The notes below the pieces were generated by a model. It saw nothing but the letters and a program-made list of their open reading frames with translations, was not told the DNA's origin and ran no database searches. This document shows, piece after piece, positions 1 through 8,469 of a stretch of 64,000 nt of DNA; positions within the stretch are counted from its first letter, which is position 1, and each line of letters begins with the position of its first letter. The translations under genes were made by a program, and so were the position numbers. The stretch is from Lewinellaceae bacterium (lineage in GTDB: Bacteria > Bacteroidota > Bacteroidia > Chitinophagales > Saprospiraceae). The DNA is taken from NCBI GenBank assembly GCA_020636105.1, contig JACJYL010000001.1, forward strand, positions 3,224,001 through 3,288,000. The letters are read 5' to 3'.

Positions 1-2
1 GC

Positions 3-566
3 CATTTCACCATTTCCAATACGTACAGGGAAGGGTTTAAAAATGTGCTGCTGTCTTTCCAGGAGAAAATGAAAACCTACCTCATTTCCGGCGACAACGA
101 CAGTGAACGAATCTTCCTGGAACCATTATTCAATCAAAACGGTGCCGTTCTTTTCCGTCAGAGCCCGCAGGAAAAACTGGAATTCATCAAAAAACTACAG
201 TCGGAAGGCACTTTTACGGGCATGATCGGCGACGGGCTGAACGATGCGGGCGCGCTTCAGCAAAGCGACATAGGCATCGTGATTTCCGAAAACATCAACA
301 ATTTCACCCCGGCCAGCGATGCTATACTCCACGCTTCAAAATTTGCTTCCCTGCCTAAAATGACCGAATACGCCCGAAAATCCGTCCAACTCGTTTACGC
401 CGCCTACGGCCTGGCGCTGATTTATAATGTCATTGGCCTCACCTTTGCCGTTCAGGGGGTGCTTTCTCCCATCGTGGCAGCTATTTTGATGCCGGCGAGT
501 TCTATTACCATTGCTGTTTTCGGGGTGGTTTCCAGTTCGTTGGTGGCCAGGAGGATGAGGTTATGA
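3..566 (+). CDS. Heavy-metal P-type ATPase, C-terminal part (5' end outside window)
   Basis: The reading frame is open to the window edge, so the first methionine-like codon (GTG at 45) is internal. The protein would pump a soft metal cation, probably copper, across the inner membrane using ATP. Visible are the end of the P domain with the hinge motif GDGLNDAGAL, the SDIGIVISENINNFTPASDA segment and two C-terminal membrane helices ending LVARRMRL. In this family GDGxND binds Mg and closes the phosphorylation site. The unusual ENINNF stretch recalls the CcoI/FixI-type ATPases that supply copper to cbb3 oxidase, but the metal-binding N-terminus and the CPx helix are not in view, so specificity is inference. 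Confidence 0.88.
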   Translation, partial: HFTISNTYREGFKNVLLSFQEKMKTYLISGDNDSERIFLEPLFNQNGAVLFRQSPQEKLEFIKKLQSEGTFTGMIGDGLNDAGALQQSDIGIVISENINNFTPASDAILHASKFASLPKMTEYARKSVQLVYAAYGLALIYNVIGLTFAVQGVLSPIVAAILMPASSITIAVFGVVSSSLVARRMRL

Positions 567-570
567 TCGG

Positions 571-600
571 GTGGTTCCAGTTGGTTTCAAGTGGTTTCAG
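571..600. repeat. Three degenerate 10-bp tandem units
   Basis: GTGGTTCCAG, TTGGTTTCAA and GTGGTTTCAG follow each other exactly, directly after the ATPase stop codon. It is one of several short-unit tandem repeats in intergenic positions of this window. Confidence 0.6.
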
Positions 601-694
601 GCTCGTTTTACTCGCTGAGGAACACTTTAAAAATAAAGTAAAAAGAGCATCAGGTAGAAAGACATAAATTTGGATCGACAAAAATCTAAAACTT

Positions 695-1078
695 ATGTTT
701 AAGCTTCCACCTGAATTCTCGGGGATAATATCGGTATTTTCTTTCAAAAAGGATCTTTGAACGTGCTGGTCAATTATTGCAAGGAACTATATTAACACAA
801 GGGCGACGTACAATGTGTAGTGTTCTAAGAACACTAGGTTTGAGGGATATTACGAATTGGGATGTGTTTCATCGAGTACTGAGTCGAGCCAAGTGGAGTT
901 CCTTAAAATGTTCTTTTCAATTGTTGCAGCTTTTAATTAAGTATGCCCCAACCGAACTTTAGTTATCGGAATAGATGAGACATTAGAGCGTCGTTGGGGT
1001 TCGAAGATTAAAGCTCGCGGTATTTATCATGATGGGATTCGTTCCAGCAAAAGTCACTTTGCAAAAAGTAGCGGCTTG
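695..1078 (+). pseudogene. Transposase relic (IS701-like, DDE_5 superfamily), frameshifted and truncated
   Basis: Three reading frames must be joined to follow one protein. It starts MFKLPPEFSGI at 695. It shifts frame in the A-run near 746-750 to give FERAGQLLQGTILTQGRR and HRVLSRAKWSSLK. It shifts again near 956-960 to give VIGIDETLERRWG, followed by an ARGIYHDGIRSS and SHFAKSSGL segment. This order, with the DDE catalytic Asp in GIDET, matches DDE_5/IS701-family transposases. Only about 128 of the usual 400 or so residues remain, and the homology stops exactly where the inverted repeat at 1076 begins. The element cannot be active. Family assignment is from motif recall, not a database search. 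Confidence 0.75.
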
Positions 1079-1123
1079 CCCAGGAAATAGGCGTAATGTT
1101 ACTTACGCCTATTTCCTGGGCAA
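1076..1123. repeat. Perfect 21-bp inverted repeat with 6-nt loop
   Basis: The left arm 1076-1096 (TTGCCCAGGAAATAG...) pairs base for base with 1103-1123 around the loop TGTTAC. The left arm directly abuts the transposase homology and the right arm lies 6 bp before the stop of the small minus-strand gene. It could terminate transcription or mark the end of the broken insertion sequence. There is no U-tract on either strand, so a plain intrinsic terminator is less likely. Confidence 0.8.
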
Positions 1124-1129
1124 ATCGAA

Positions 1130-1285
1130 TTAGGGCCTTGCCCTTTTTGACAGTATACCAATTCCAGCACCTACAGCGATTCCCAGACTAATCCACAGAC
1201 CTAAATTATCTGTAAGAACACCTATTACACTTCCAATGGCAACTCCAAATGCGGCTCCTAATGCTGTTGTTTTTTCGTTTTTCAT
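1130..1285 (-). CDS. Small glycine-rich membrane protein
   Basis: Fifty-one residues starting MKNEKTTALG. One long hydrophobic segment is rich in Gly at spacings typical of glycine-zipper helices (GAAFGVAIGSVIG, then GISLGIAVGAGIG-like). A basic tail KRARP follows. The frame is open upstream to 1378, but that would overlap the next gene, and the ATG at 1285 gives a family-like start. Function unknown. It is probably the last gene of the minus-strand series that begins with the AraC-type regulator at 7335. Confidence 0.55.
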   Translation of the reverse strand: MKNEKTTALGAAFGVAIGSVIGVLTDNLGLWISLGIAVGAGIGILSKRARP

Positions 1286-1338
1286 AATTACTGCTATTTT
1301 ATGAATAAGTGAAATTCTGTTTCGCTTATTCGATGTTT

Positions 1339-1740
1339 TTAAACTTTTTCTAGATTTTTCCAATTCCAGGCCAGCCAACCGATATATAAGGTTGTTGCTA
1401 TTTCTATCAAACTAAAAAAGAAGTAATGCATAGTGAAGTCACCACTTAGCAATGTTCCGGACTGAATTAATGTGAATGCAATTCCTCCAATAATATTAAA
1501 CCAACGGTTTAAAGAATATCTCAAAACTCTTGATAGAACAATCATCACCATGGCAAATTCCATGATAATCGCAAAAGTGAGTAAGAAGCCTTGTGTTAGT
1601 TCCATACCTCCGGCAAACCCTTTTAAAAATTGATTGAGATTCGGAGCATAAAATAATGTAAACACATCACAAAAAATGTAATTTACAGTTAAAAATATCC
1701 ACAAAGTGGAGAGCATTATTCTGGTGCTTGGTTTTTCCAT
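1339..1740 (-). CDS. DUF6326-like four-helix membrane protein
   Basis: The start chosen is MEKPSTRIML at 1740, since the nine upstream residues are unlike a protein N-terminus. About 133 residues with four predicted membrane helices: around 8-28, 45-68, 76-96 and 105-125. The pattern with TLWIFLTVNYIFCDVF near the N-terminus fits the uncharacterised DUF6326 family of small integral membrane proteins. No catalytic residues are evident. It is 74 bp from the hydrolase gene upstream and may be co-transcribed with it. Confidence 0.7.
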   Translation of the reverse strand: MEKPSTRIMLSTLWIFLTVNYIFCDVFTLFYAPNLNQFLKGFAGGMELTQGFLLTFAIIMEFAMVMIVLSRVLRYSLNRWFNIIGGIAFTLIQSGTLLSGDFTMHYFFFSLIEIATTLYIGWLAWNWKNLEKV

Positions 1741-1814
1741 TTTTATTGGTATTTTATTGATGTACAACCGTGTTGTTCTTTTTAAGAATGGTTTGAATGT
1801 AATTCATACTATAA

Positions 1815-2843
1815 TTACAAGCCATTAACAAAATTTCTGAAGGATTGCATGAATAGTTCTTGCTCCTCTAAATGCGCCAAATGAGCACTGTTTTCCAGAA
1901 TTACCATTTCTTTATCTGTGAAACCGGGTCCACCAATGCTGTTAAAAGCATCAAATCCCATTTCAATTGTATTTACCCCGTCATGCCTTCCCCAAATAAC
2001 CAGTGATGGTATCTTGATCTTTGCCATTTGAGGGCTGAGGTTTAACTCCAGGATATTGAAATGTTGTGATAAGTATTGACCATTGAAGAATATGGAAAGA
2101 GACAGATACGAATTCATCACACCCAAAGCGTTCACTTCTGGTCCTTGCAATATTTGATCGGGATTATACTGGTAAGCATTTGTATTTGAGAGGTAGGCAT
2201 CGTATTTGAAATAATTATCTTTAATGGTCATATCAGGAACGCTTGCACACCAATCCCGCGCTTCTGTCCAATAGGCAATGTCAATGCCTTGATCAATTTG
2301 CTTTTGGGCGTATTCTTTTACAAACACAACAGATTTTGGAATTCCATCAAGTAGATTATGGCCACTATTCATGCAAATGAATCCCGTTACTTTATCCTGA
2401 TAGTTGCCAGTACTTAAATATGCACTTCCTAATGCACCCCCCCAACTCACACCATAAATAACAATTCTTGGATTGTTGTGACGCAGTTTGATGCCTTCAA
2501 TAACTAAATCAAGATCTTCCACGAATTGTTCTACGGTAAATGTGCTGGGATCAGGATTGCCCTGAGAAAGTCCGGACCCACGCTGATCCCAATAAACAAA
2601 AGCATAATCATTTTCCAATTCTTTTGCCACAGGGAGAAATGAAACCAATGATGCATTGCTGCCTGGTCCACCATGGACAAAAAGAATAAATGTCTTTGAT
2701 TCAGTATTGCCCTTTATGTATACAGGCATTTCGGCTCCCGCATTGCTGATAAAGAAGTGATCTCCATCGTAGAAATTTTCTTTTTGACAGGAATTTAGCG
2801 TAAATAAAGTTGACAAGGCTAAGGCTATAATTAAAAGTCTCAT
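1815..2843 (-). CDS. Alpha/beta hydrolase lipoprotein, proline-iminopeptidase-like
   Basis: A 342-residue secreted hydrolase. The signal peptide MRLLIIALALSTLFTLNSC has a lipobox ending at Cys19, so it should be anchored in a membrane on the periplasmic or outer side. The alpha/beta-hydrolase landmarks are HGGPG (57-61, oxyanion hole), WDQRGSGLS (85-93), the nucleophile elbow GVSWGG with Ser133, the acid in IWGRHDG and the catalytic His in ENSAHLAHLEE. HGGPG and WDQRGSG are typical of proline iminopeptidases (S33), so an N-terminal amino acid may be cleaved, though the true substrate is unknown. Its ATG overlaps the stop of the upstream beta-barrel gene (ATGA), which indicates translational coupling. 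Confidence 0.88.
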   Translation of the reverse strand: MRLLIIALALSTLFTLNSCQKENFYDGDHFFISNAGAEMPVYIKGNTESKTFILFVHGGPGSNASLVSFLPVAKELENDYAFVYWDQRGSGLSQGNPDPSTFTVEQFVEDLDLVIEGIKLRHNNPRIVIYGVSWGGALGSAYLSTGNYQDKVTGFICMNSGHNLLDGIPKSVVFVKEYAQKQIDQGIDIAYWTEARDWCASVPDMTIKDNYFKYDAYLSNTNAYQYNPDQILQGPEVNALGVMNSYLSLSIFFNGQYLSQHFNILELNLSPQMAKIKIPSLVIWGRHDGVNTIEMGFDAFNSIGGPGFTDKEMVILENSAHLAHLEEQELFMQSFRNFVNGL

Positions 2844-3457
2844 ATTGATTGTTTTTTAAATTTATAAGTAAATCCAACCTTCGCCGCAGCATGAGGAAGG
2901 AAAATGTGATTAAATGATGATTGTAAATAAGCTTCTACTCCTATATGAAAAGTCAAGGGAAGTTTCTTCTTCCTTGTTCCATCCCACCCAATTAAAAACG
3001 ATGTGTAAGGCATAAAATGAGAATGCCCCAGGTTCGTTGCTTTTTCAAGTCCACCTTCTGAAGATTTTTGATAAATGGTGCCGGCAGCAAAGGAGTGCAT
3101 ATATCCGGCTCCGAGATTCAGATCAACAAACAAAGACCCGATTGGAAATCGCGTACCAATACTTGTTTTGAGAAACAGTGCGGTATTGTTCGATCTATGC
3201 CAATAACCTCCCAATTCTGAATCCCAATGGAGGGTAATCCATCTTTTCTCTGCCAGCGTATAATCTGTTCCCAAGCTAAGCCCGGGGTGCAGCACTAATT
3301 CTCCGAAGTAATCAAGCTTAAAAGCGACCTTGTCGTTATAGACAAATCGGGAGATGGCACTTTGCTTTTCGTCTGATTTTGTAATTTTTTGGCCGTAACT
3401 TTTGTACATCCCAAGCAATACAAATAAAGCTGTAATAAATAGAATTTTCCTTTTCAT
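2840..3457 (-). CDS. Outer-membrane beta-barrel-like secreted protein
   Basis: 205 residues from MKRKILFITA; the frame is open to 3505, but the signal peptide (MKRKILFITALFVLLGMY...YGQ) fixes the start at 3457. After cleavage near Gln24 the chain alternates polar and aromatic residues in beta-strand fashion and ends in VGFTYKFKKQSI, as expected for a small outer-membrane barrel. No named family recognised. It overlaps the hydrolase gene by 4 bp, and its upstream region carries the same operator layout as the serine-hydrolase unit. Confidence 0.65.
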   Translation of the reverse strand: MKRKILFITALFVLLGMYKSYGQKITKSDEKQSAISRFVYNDKVAFKLDYFGELVLHPGLSLGTDYTLAEKRWITLHWDSELGGYWHRSNNTALFLKTSIGTRFPIGSLFVDLNLGAGYMHSFAAGTIYQKSSEGGLEKATNLGHSHFMPYTSFLIGWDGTRKKKLPLTFHIGVEAYLQSSFNHIFLPHAAAKVGFTYKFKKQSI

Positions 3458-3505
3458 ATCTAATTTTGTTTTAATTATTATATTCTTATTTTGAATTAAT
3501 AACAA

Positions 3506-3579
3506 GACAAAGATGAGGCTTATCCTGGCAGAAAACGTTCTGGATTATTGGTAAGTGGTTCCGATTTATAATTCCGAAC
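3506..3579 (-). promoter_or_regulatory. Promoter and operator upstream of the barrel/hydrolase unit
   Basis: On the minus strand, CATCTTTG (3508-3515) is one base from the TAnnTTTG -7 consensus. A dyad at 3557-3579 has GTTCcGA on one side and TtCcGAAC on the other. The same two blocks occur at the same 51-bp separation at 5416-5489. An upstream site at this distance suits an AraC-family activator, and one is encoded at 5515-7335. Confidence 0.55.
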
Positions 3580-3719
3580 TTGATCAGGTGAAAGATAGAA
3601 GATTTCGCTAAGCCATTAGAAACGGCCTAGGTATGCAAGGACAAACCTAGTTTGAAGTAAGGAGCTTTTTCCGTCACGTACTTATCTCCTCATCGTTCTA
3701 AAAACGCGCTATATGACAA

Positions 3720-4265
3720 TCAGAATCTATAACCGATGTTGAATTGAAAGGCAAGATCAAATCCGAACGCTTCAAAAAGCTTCTTTGGTGTAAAGGTCTT
3801 GTATGGGTTTTCAGAGTTTTTGTTGTACGTGAATGTTCCAATACTGATATTCGTTCCTAAGTATGCTCCTTTAAAGGGGTTGATTTCAAGACCATATCCT
3901 CCATTTAAAAAGAGATAGTTGTAAGTGGTGGGGTAGTAGCTGTCTCTCTTGTTATTGACATAAGAAAAACGCGTGATAAAATACAGATTGTATTTATTGT
4001 TTGTTCCATTTGGAAAGTACTTATAGTTGAATTCAATGCTGAGTATTTTTTGATCCTTTCGAATAAATGGATGTATTCCGAAGCCTAGTTCGAATTGGCT
4101 TTCTCCCTTATAATAAGCCACGCTTGGCACAATTCGAATGGGGTAAAGTTCTCCATTAAAGCTTGAATTTATCGTGAATCCAAAACTTCCGGTGGAGTCA
4201 CTTTTTTGAGCGCTGGTGAAAAATGGGATCGCACTCAACAGTATTATAAAGATGTATTGTTTCAT
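3720..4265 (-). CDS. Outer-membrane beta-barrel-like secreted protein
   Basis: 181 residues with signal peptide MKQYIFIILLSAIPFFTSAQ, cut before KSDSTG. The rest is rich in Tyr, Phe, Asn and Gly in alternating beta pattern and ends in FQFNIGYRF, the terminal aromatic expected of a barrel assembled by BAM. No specific family recognised. It lies 20 bp downstream of the serine-hydrolase gene and is probably its operon partner. A housekeeping role cannot be excluded, but neighbouring secreted enzymes suggest envelope work. Confidence 0.65.
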   Translation of the reverse strand: MKQYIFIILLSAIPFFTSAQKSDSTGSFGFTINSSFNGELYPIRIVPSVAYYKGESQFELGFGIHPFIRKDQKILSIEFNYKYFPNGTNNKYNLYFITRFSYVNNKRDSYYPTTYNYLFLNGGYGLEINPFKGAYLGTNISIGTFTYNKNSENPYKTFTPKKLFEAFGFDLAFQFNIGYRF

Positions 4266-4285
4266 ACTTTTGTTTTATTAGTGTC

Positions 4286-5329
4286 TTAATATTCTTTTTC
4301 GAGGATTCGCACAATCCTGTCGTAAACCCGTTCTAATTCGAGCCAGAACAGCTCGTTACTGCTCGTATTAACGAACTGAATCACTACAGCATCTATATCA
4401 CTGTGGTAGCGTGCGATACTTGTATAGCCGGGTAACCACCCCTTATGCTCGTACTCATAGACAGAGGAATAAATAGCCTGTTCTTCGACATTGAACAATG
4501 TGCCATCAATAAGTGCCCTTAAAAATATTCCCACGTCTTCTGCCGTGGCTATCATTGATCCTCCCGGCCAGGTATGTAGCGTTGATTTTAAGTCAGGTTC
4601 GTAGCCTATAAAGTAGCCACTTATGACATCATTGGAATCAACTTCACTGTATAAACTATACGTGTTGACTAAGCCAAGCGGCATGAGAATTTCACTCTTG
4701 ATGTATTCGTGGTGAGAATAGCCTAACGTTCTGTCGAGTATTTCTCCAATCAATAAATAGTTGGTGTTTGAATAGCGATACTTTTTATTGGGCGGAAAAT
4801 CAGCAGGCTCATCGAAAATAATAGCCGCAGCGGCCATATAATCATCTCCAGCATCAATATCCTCCAACTTCGGGGAGTAAGTGTAGTCGGGAATGCCGCT
4901 TCGATGCTGCAACATCATTCTCAGTGTAATCTCATCTGCATTTTCAATTCTTCCTTCAACCTCGGGAATAAGTTGTGCAAGCGTATTATCCAACGACAAG
5001 TCTTGATTGGCAATCAATTTGGTGGTTGCCGCTGCTATGTAGAGCTTGCTAATACTCGCTATTTTAAACAAGGCATGAGGATCGGCCGGAATCTGTTTTT
5101 CTCTATTCTTCCACCCGGCACTGTAAAACGAAGATTTATCTGCCTGATTGACATAAACAACGATGCCGTCAAATCCACGGTCGATGGCCTTGTTTAATTC
5201 TACTTCAATTTCATCTGGTAGTGGCTGTAGATCTATTTGACAACTTGTGATCAGCACGAGCGAGCAAACAATCACTATGATCCCAGTAGTTAAATTGCTT
5301 AACGCTAATAGTTTAAATCGATTTTTCAT
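4286..5329 (-). CDS. Serine hydrolase lipoprotein of the class C beta-lactamase/esterase fold
   Basis: 347 residues. The N-terminal hydrophobic stretch ends VLITSC, a lipobox with Cys30. The penicillin-binding-type motifs are present: SxxK as S92-I-S-K95, YxN as Y186-S-N188, then a C-terminal HKGWLPG segment in place of the KTG/HxG box. Such proteins are esterases, D-aminopeptidases or peptidoglycan-related hydrolases more often than true beta-lactamases. The spacing between the second and third motif is short, as is the total length. First gene of a two-gene unit with the barrel protein. Confidence 0.85.
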   Translation of the reverse strand: MKNRFKLLALSNLTTGIIVIVCSLVLITSCQIDLQPLPDEIEVELNKAIDRGFDGIVVYVNQADKSSFYSAGWKNREKQIPADPHALFKIASISKLYIAAATTKLIANQDLSLDNTLAQLIPEVEGRIENADEITLRMMLQHRSGIPDYTYSPKLEDIDAGDDYMAAAAIIFDEPADFPPNKKYRYSNTNYLLIGEILDRTLGYSHHEYIKSEILMPLGLVNTYSLYSEVDSNDVISGYFIGYEPDLKSTLHTWPGGSMIATAEDVGIFLRALIDGTLFNVEEQAIYSSVYEYEHKGWLPGYTSIARYHSDIDAVVIQFVNTSSNELFWLELERVYDRIVRILEKEY

Positions 5330-5415
5330 CTGCGATGCATTTTTAAGTTTTTACTTTACATTGAAAATACAGGAACTGTTTTTGATTCATAATCGGGGCT
5401 TTATTGCTTTGTGAG

Positions 5416-5489
5416 GACAAAGATGCAGCCGCAAAGTCTTGCAGATGTTCGCATTCTTAAGAAGTAGGTTCTGATTAATAATTCCGAAC
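5416..5489 (-). promoter_or_regulatory. Promoter and operator upstream of the serine-hydrolase unit
   Basis: CATCTTTG on the minus strand at 5418-5425 (near -7 consensus) and a dyad GTTCtGAtTaa/taATTCcGAAC at 5467-5489. Sequence blocks and the 51-bp spacing repeat those at 3506-3579, while the DNA between them is mostly different, so the conserved parts are likely functional. Confidence 0.55.
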
Positions 5490-5514
5490 CAGGTTATGCA
5501 ACCGGGCTTTTTTG

Positions 5515-7335
5515 CTAACCCTTCATAAATTCTTTTGGAGTAAGTCCTGTTTCTTTTTTGAAATAGGTATTGAACACCGTTTTGGAGTTGAAACCACTAT
5601 CGTAAGCTAATCCGATAACAGTGATATTGGCATTGGCTGGATCTTTTGCTAAGTTTTTAAAAGTTTCAACACGATAATGATTGATAAATTCATTGAAGTT
5701 TTTACCAAGGCTCTCATTAAGTAACCATGAAAGTTGATTAGGGTTCATGTTTACTAAAGCCGCTAAAGAACGTAAGGATAAATCCGGAATTAAATATGGT
5801 GCTTCGTCCGTCATGTACTTTAGCAATTGATTTCGATAGGTCTCAATATCAGCCTCCTCCAGTAATGCCTTTTTTTTGCTCAACTTTTCCTCGCTCAAGC
5901 CTACCAACAGTGTAGTTTCACTTGAATGTTCAGCCTGCTGCGTAGCTCCTTTGGTTTTGAAAACGGTATCGAATATTTTATATCTTGGGTCATCCACTAA
6001 AAGCTTGAAAGCCGGATTTTCTTTATAGAAATTCAGATAGTACTTGTTTACTTTGATATCCTTTTCGATTTCTTCAAATGCAAGGTCATAATTTCCCAGG
6101 TAAATATTAATTATGACCACCTCATTTTCCTCAGAGGCCAGATGTAAATTTTGAGCCTCAAGATTGCTTTTTAACAAATACTCTTTTGCTCTTGGAAAAT
6201 CTCCTTTGGTCGCATAAACAATGCCGATTCCTGAGTAGTAAATTTCAGTTTTTTCAGGTGTAACAGGTACTTTTTTATAATGTTCAAGGGCTTCGTCGTA
6301 TTTTTTAAGACGGGTTAATATGGTCCCCTTCAGGCAGTAAGAATTTGTATGATGAGGAATTAATGTCAACATGGAGTTTATCTCAATTAATGCCTCTTCA
6401 TAGCGTCCCAACCGAAGCAGAGCAGCGGCATGATAATAGATGTTAGTGGGCGAAAGGGGGTCTATTTCTATCGCCTTTTTTACTCTCGCAATCGCCCTTT
6501 CCGGATGATCTGTTAAAACATCCAATACAGATCCTCCCAAAAGTGCATTAGTGTAATTCGGTCGATACTTTAAAGCTAAATCGAGAAAGGTCTGCGATTT
6601 ATCTAGATCTTTCTCGAAAAAATAAGCGACAATCCCAATGGAATAATTGGCCTCGGGGTCAGATGCGTCAAGTTGAATCGCTTTTTCTGCCGCGGCTTTT
6701 GATATAACAAAGGCCTCGTCAGAAGGTATCGCCTGGATCAGTCCCAAATAGCTATAATAAATAGCTTTGGATGCATAATAAAAGGGACATGAAGCATCCA
6801 ATTCTATAGCAGCTTGTATTTGGTCAATGGCCAGTAAAATGTCATTCTTTTGAAATTTATAGAAATTGGATTTACTTTTCAAGTACAGCTCATAAGCACT
6901 GATATTGACGTGTGTTTTAGTCGAAGCTTCATCAATTTCAAAATGACCAATATGTTCGCGTGTCTTTTCAGCAACCTCCATAGCCACTTCCTCCTGGACT
7001 TCAAAGATGTCATCCAACTTTCTGTCCCATGTTTCTGACCAAAAATGAAAATCTTCTTCAACCTGAATCAGCTGAGCCGTAATCCTTATCGTCTCTCCTG
7101 ACAATCGAACGCTTCCTTCCAAAATGGTAGAGACATTCAATTGCTTACCTATTTCTGTAATGGGCTTGATTTTTCCCTTGAAGTAGAAGGAAGAAGTTCG
7201 GGAGGTAACCTTGATGCCATCAATTTTTGCCAACGCATTGATGATTTCTTCTGTAATTCCATCGCTGAAATACTCATTCTCAACATTGGAGCTCATATTT
7301 ACGAATGGAAGTACGGCTATGGTTTTTTTTTTCAT
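5515..7335 (-). CDS. AraC-family regulator with TolB-like N-terminus and TPR sensor
   Basis: 606 residues in three parts. Residues 1-130 form a TolB/FlgO-like domain (AVLPFVNMSS, YFSDGITEEI, ILEGSVR, WSETWDR) of the kind found after signalling domains such as adenylate cyclases. Residues 150-420 contain TPR-like helical repeats (for example ALLRLGRYEEAL and KYDEALEHYKK). The last 110 residues are an AraC/XylS helix-turn-helix pair (LSLRSLAALVNMNPNQLSWLLN, GLAYDSGFNSKTVFNTYFKK). No membrane segment is seen, so it should be a cytoplasmic one-component regulator. It is transcribed toward the hydrolase and barrel genes, two units of which share an operator-like dyad that this protein may bind. 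Confidence 0.88.
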   Translation of the reverse strand: MKKKTIAVLPFVNMSSNVENEYFSDGITEEIINALAKIDGIKVTSRTSSFYFKGKIKPITEIGKQLNVSTILEGSVRLSGETIRITAQLIQVEEDFHFWSETWDRKLDDIFEVQEEVAMEVAEKTREHIGHFEIDEASTKTHVNISAYELYLKSKSNFYKFQKNDILLAIDQIQAAIELDASCPFYYASKAIYYSYLGLIQAIPSDEAFVISKAAAEKAIQLDASDPEANYSIGIVAYFFEKDLDKSQTFLDLALKYRPNYTNALLGGSVLDVLTDHPERAIARVKKAIEIDPLSPTNIYYHAAALLRLGRYEEALIEINSMLTLIPHHTNSYCLKGTILTRLKKYDEALEHYKKVPVTPEKTEIYYSGIGIVYATKGDFPRAKEYLLKSNLEAQNLHLASEENEVVIINIYLGNYDLAFEEIEKDIKVNKYYLNFYKENPAFKLLVDDPRYKIFDTVFKTKGATQQAEHSSETTLLVGLSEEKLSKKKALLEEADIETYRNQLLKYMTDEAPYLIPDLSLRSLAALVNMNPNQLSWLLNESLGKNFNEFINHYRVETFKNLAKDPANANITVIGLAYDSGFNSKTVFNTYFKKETGLTPKEFMKG

Positions 7336-7514
7336 CTTTATTCCCTTTTAAAACAACTTCCCTTTTTAGGTTTACTTTAAAGGTACGCTAATTTCAAATA
7401 TTTTTTGTCGCAGGAGGGTTTTGCTCTCCGTAGCCCCTACGTGTTGTTACAGATACTGGAAGGTATCCTGCGAAATATTCTCCGGGGACGGAATCGGCGC
7501 GACAAAGTAGATAA

Positions 7515-7643
7515 GGAATGGTCTCGGCTATGAAACGTAGGGCATTTCGGAGCTGCGTACTTGTCCACCGAGACAAAGCTTGTTAAGAATCCAAAACTTG
7601 CGAAAACTACTGTCCGCCCTATGTTTTATACCCATTTATTGGC
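7515..7643 (-). repeat. attC-like imperfect palindrome C
   Basis: About 130 bp whose ends pair: TATGAAACGTAGGGC near 7530 against a TATAAAACATAGGGC complement near 7630 (13 of 15). The outer ends hold ATGG and TTGG core-like boxes. A variable centre with further stems lies between. The 7336-7655 interval has no credible gene. Size, position just downstream of a minus-strand gene and outer boxes resemble integron attC sites, but no integrase is in the window. Confidence 0.5.
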
Positions 7644-7655
7644 AAACCTTTTCTT

Positions 7656-8123
7656 TTAAAGCTCGAATATGTCTGTTATTAATGATTTATATTTTTGTAT
7701 ATCCTTTTCAAATTTTCTTTGTATCGCAATCCATAAAACTATTCCTAATGCTAATAGTGTTCCACCAAGAATGTACATGGTAGCATTGACATTTATTCCT
7801 GAGATTATAGCAATAAGAAAACCTAATACTAAAATGATATGTGTAAATATTATCAATCTTATAAAAAAGTGTTGATTAAAAGTAATTTCCACATTGGTCT
7901 CCTTTTCTGTGTCATTTTTTAATAATTCACCATTAACAACCGTCCAATTCTGAAATACCATGTACCATGCATAAAGAACCCTTTTACGCACTTTAAAAGT
8001 CATTGAATTATTTTTTCCAGGATTCATGTTAAAGATAAACCCGCCAATAGACCTAAGTTCAGATTCTAATTTCTCAATAGTCTCTTTTGGGGTGATTTTT
8101 AGTTTAAAATTCCATGCTTTCAT
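7656..8123 (-). CDS. Hypothetical two-helix membrane protein (cassette gene)
   Basis: 155 residues from MKAWNFKLKI; the frame is open to 8165 but the first 14 residues are atypical. A charged N-terminal half (KITPKETIEKLESELRS, VRKRVLYAWYMVF) is followed by two adjacent membrane helices around 88-135 and a charged tail ending TDIFEL. No family recognised. The base composition is visibly more AT-rich than the chromosomal genes to the right. It sits in a series of small, co-oriented genes each followed by a large palindrome, which suggests it arrived as a mobile cassette. Confidence 0.6.
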   Translation of the reverse strand: MKAWNFKLKITPKETIEKLESELRSIGGFIFNMNPGKNNSMTFKVRKRVLYAWYMVFQNWTVVNGELLKNDTEKETNVEITFNQHFFIRLIIFTHIILVLGFLIAIISGINVNATMYILGGTLLALGIVLWIAIQRKFEKDIQKYKSLITDIFEL

Positions 8124-8270
8124 TCTATCTTGTTTTTTAATGCTTGCTAACAGCATTCCGGGCAAAACCCCACCTCATGCTTTAAATGCCCTTAAAAATA
8201 CCCGACAAAGTCCATAAATGCAACCTCTTGGGATTAGTTTTTTCTATGTATTAATTAACATAATCTTGAA

Positions 8271-8432
8271 TCAGTTTTCTAACAGTCTCAAGAGTTCTTT
8301 AAAGTGTCCTGACGATTTTCGCCAGGTGTTTTTAAAATCAGGAAGTTCATCTTTAGTCATCTGTTTCCATAAGCTGGTATTCCAGTCTCTTTCAAACGTT
8401 TTCATTTTCGGCATAATCTCCTGCGTAGACAT
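8271..8432 (-). CDS. Hypothetical 53-residue protein starting inside a 47-bp repeat
   Basis: Reads MSTQEIMPKMKTFERDWNT and ends HFKELLRLLEN; Trp-rich and charged, with amphipathic helices. It may be the remnant of a longer protein. The ATG and first codons lie within the repeat at 8418-8464, whose second copy at 10764-10810 also opens a short MSTQE frame. The longer frame upstream to 8546 runs through the palindromic repeat and is not credible. Function unknown. Confidence 0.4.
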   Translation of the reverse strand: MSTQEIMPKMKTFERDWNTSLWKQMTKDELPDFKNTWRKSSGHFKELLRLLEN

Positions 8433-8464
8433 TTGACATTGTCGAATCTCCGATTTCAGTTGGA
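8418..8464. repeat. 47-bp direct repeat, copy 1
   Basis: CTCCTGCGTAGACATT... to ...CAGTTGGA matches 10764-10810 at 46 of 47 positions. It contains an internal imperfect dyad ATTTGACA/TGTCGAAT. The two copies are 2.3 kb apart and enclose two cassette-like genes. Confidence 0.85.
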
Positions 8465-8469
8465 GCTGT

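Noticed and set aside
505..747. 80-codon minus-strand frame after the ATPase
   Set aside because: Overlaps the ATPase end antisense and covers the tandem repeat and transposase start; no recognisable protein.
4286..5329. Antibiotic-resistance beta-lactamase
   Set aside because: The fold is right but the third motif and the lipoprotein nature fit an esterase or peptidase; resistance cannot be claimed.
7394..7576. 60-codon minus-strand frame
   Set aside because: Runs through palindrome C; its amino acids follow the repeat rather than a protein.
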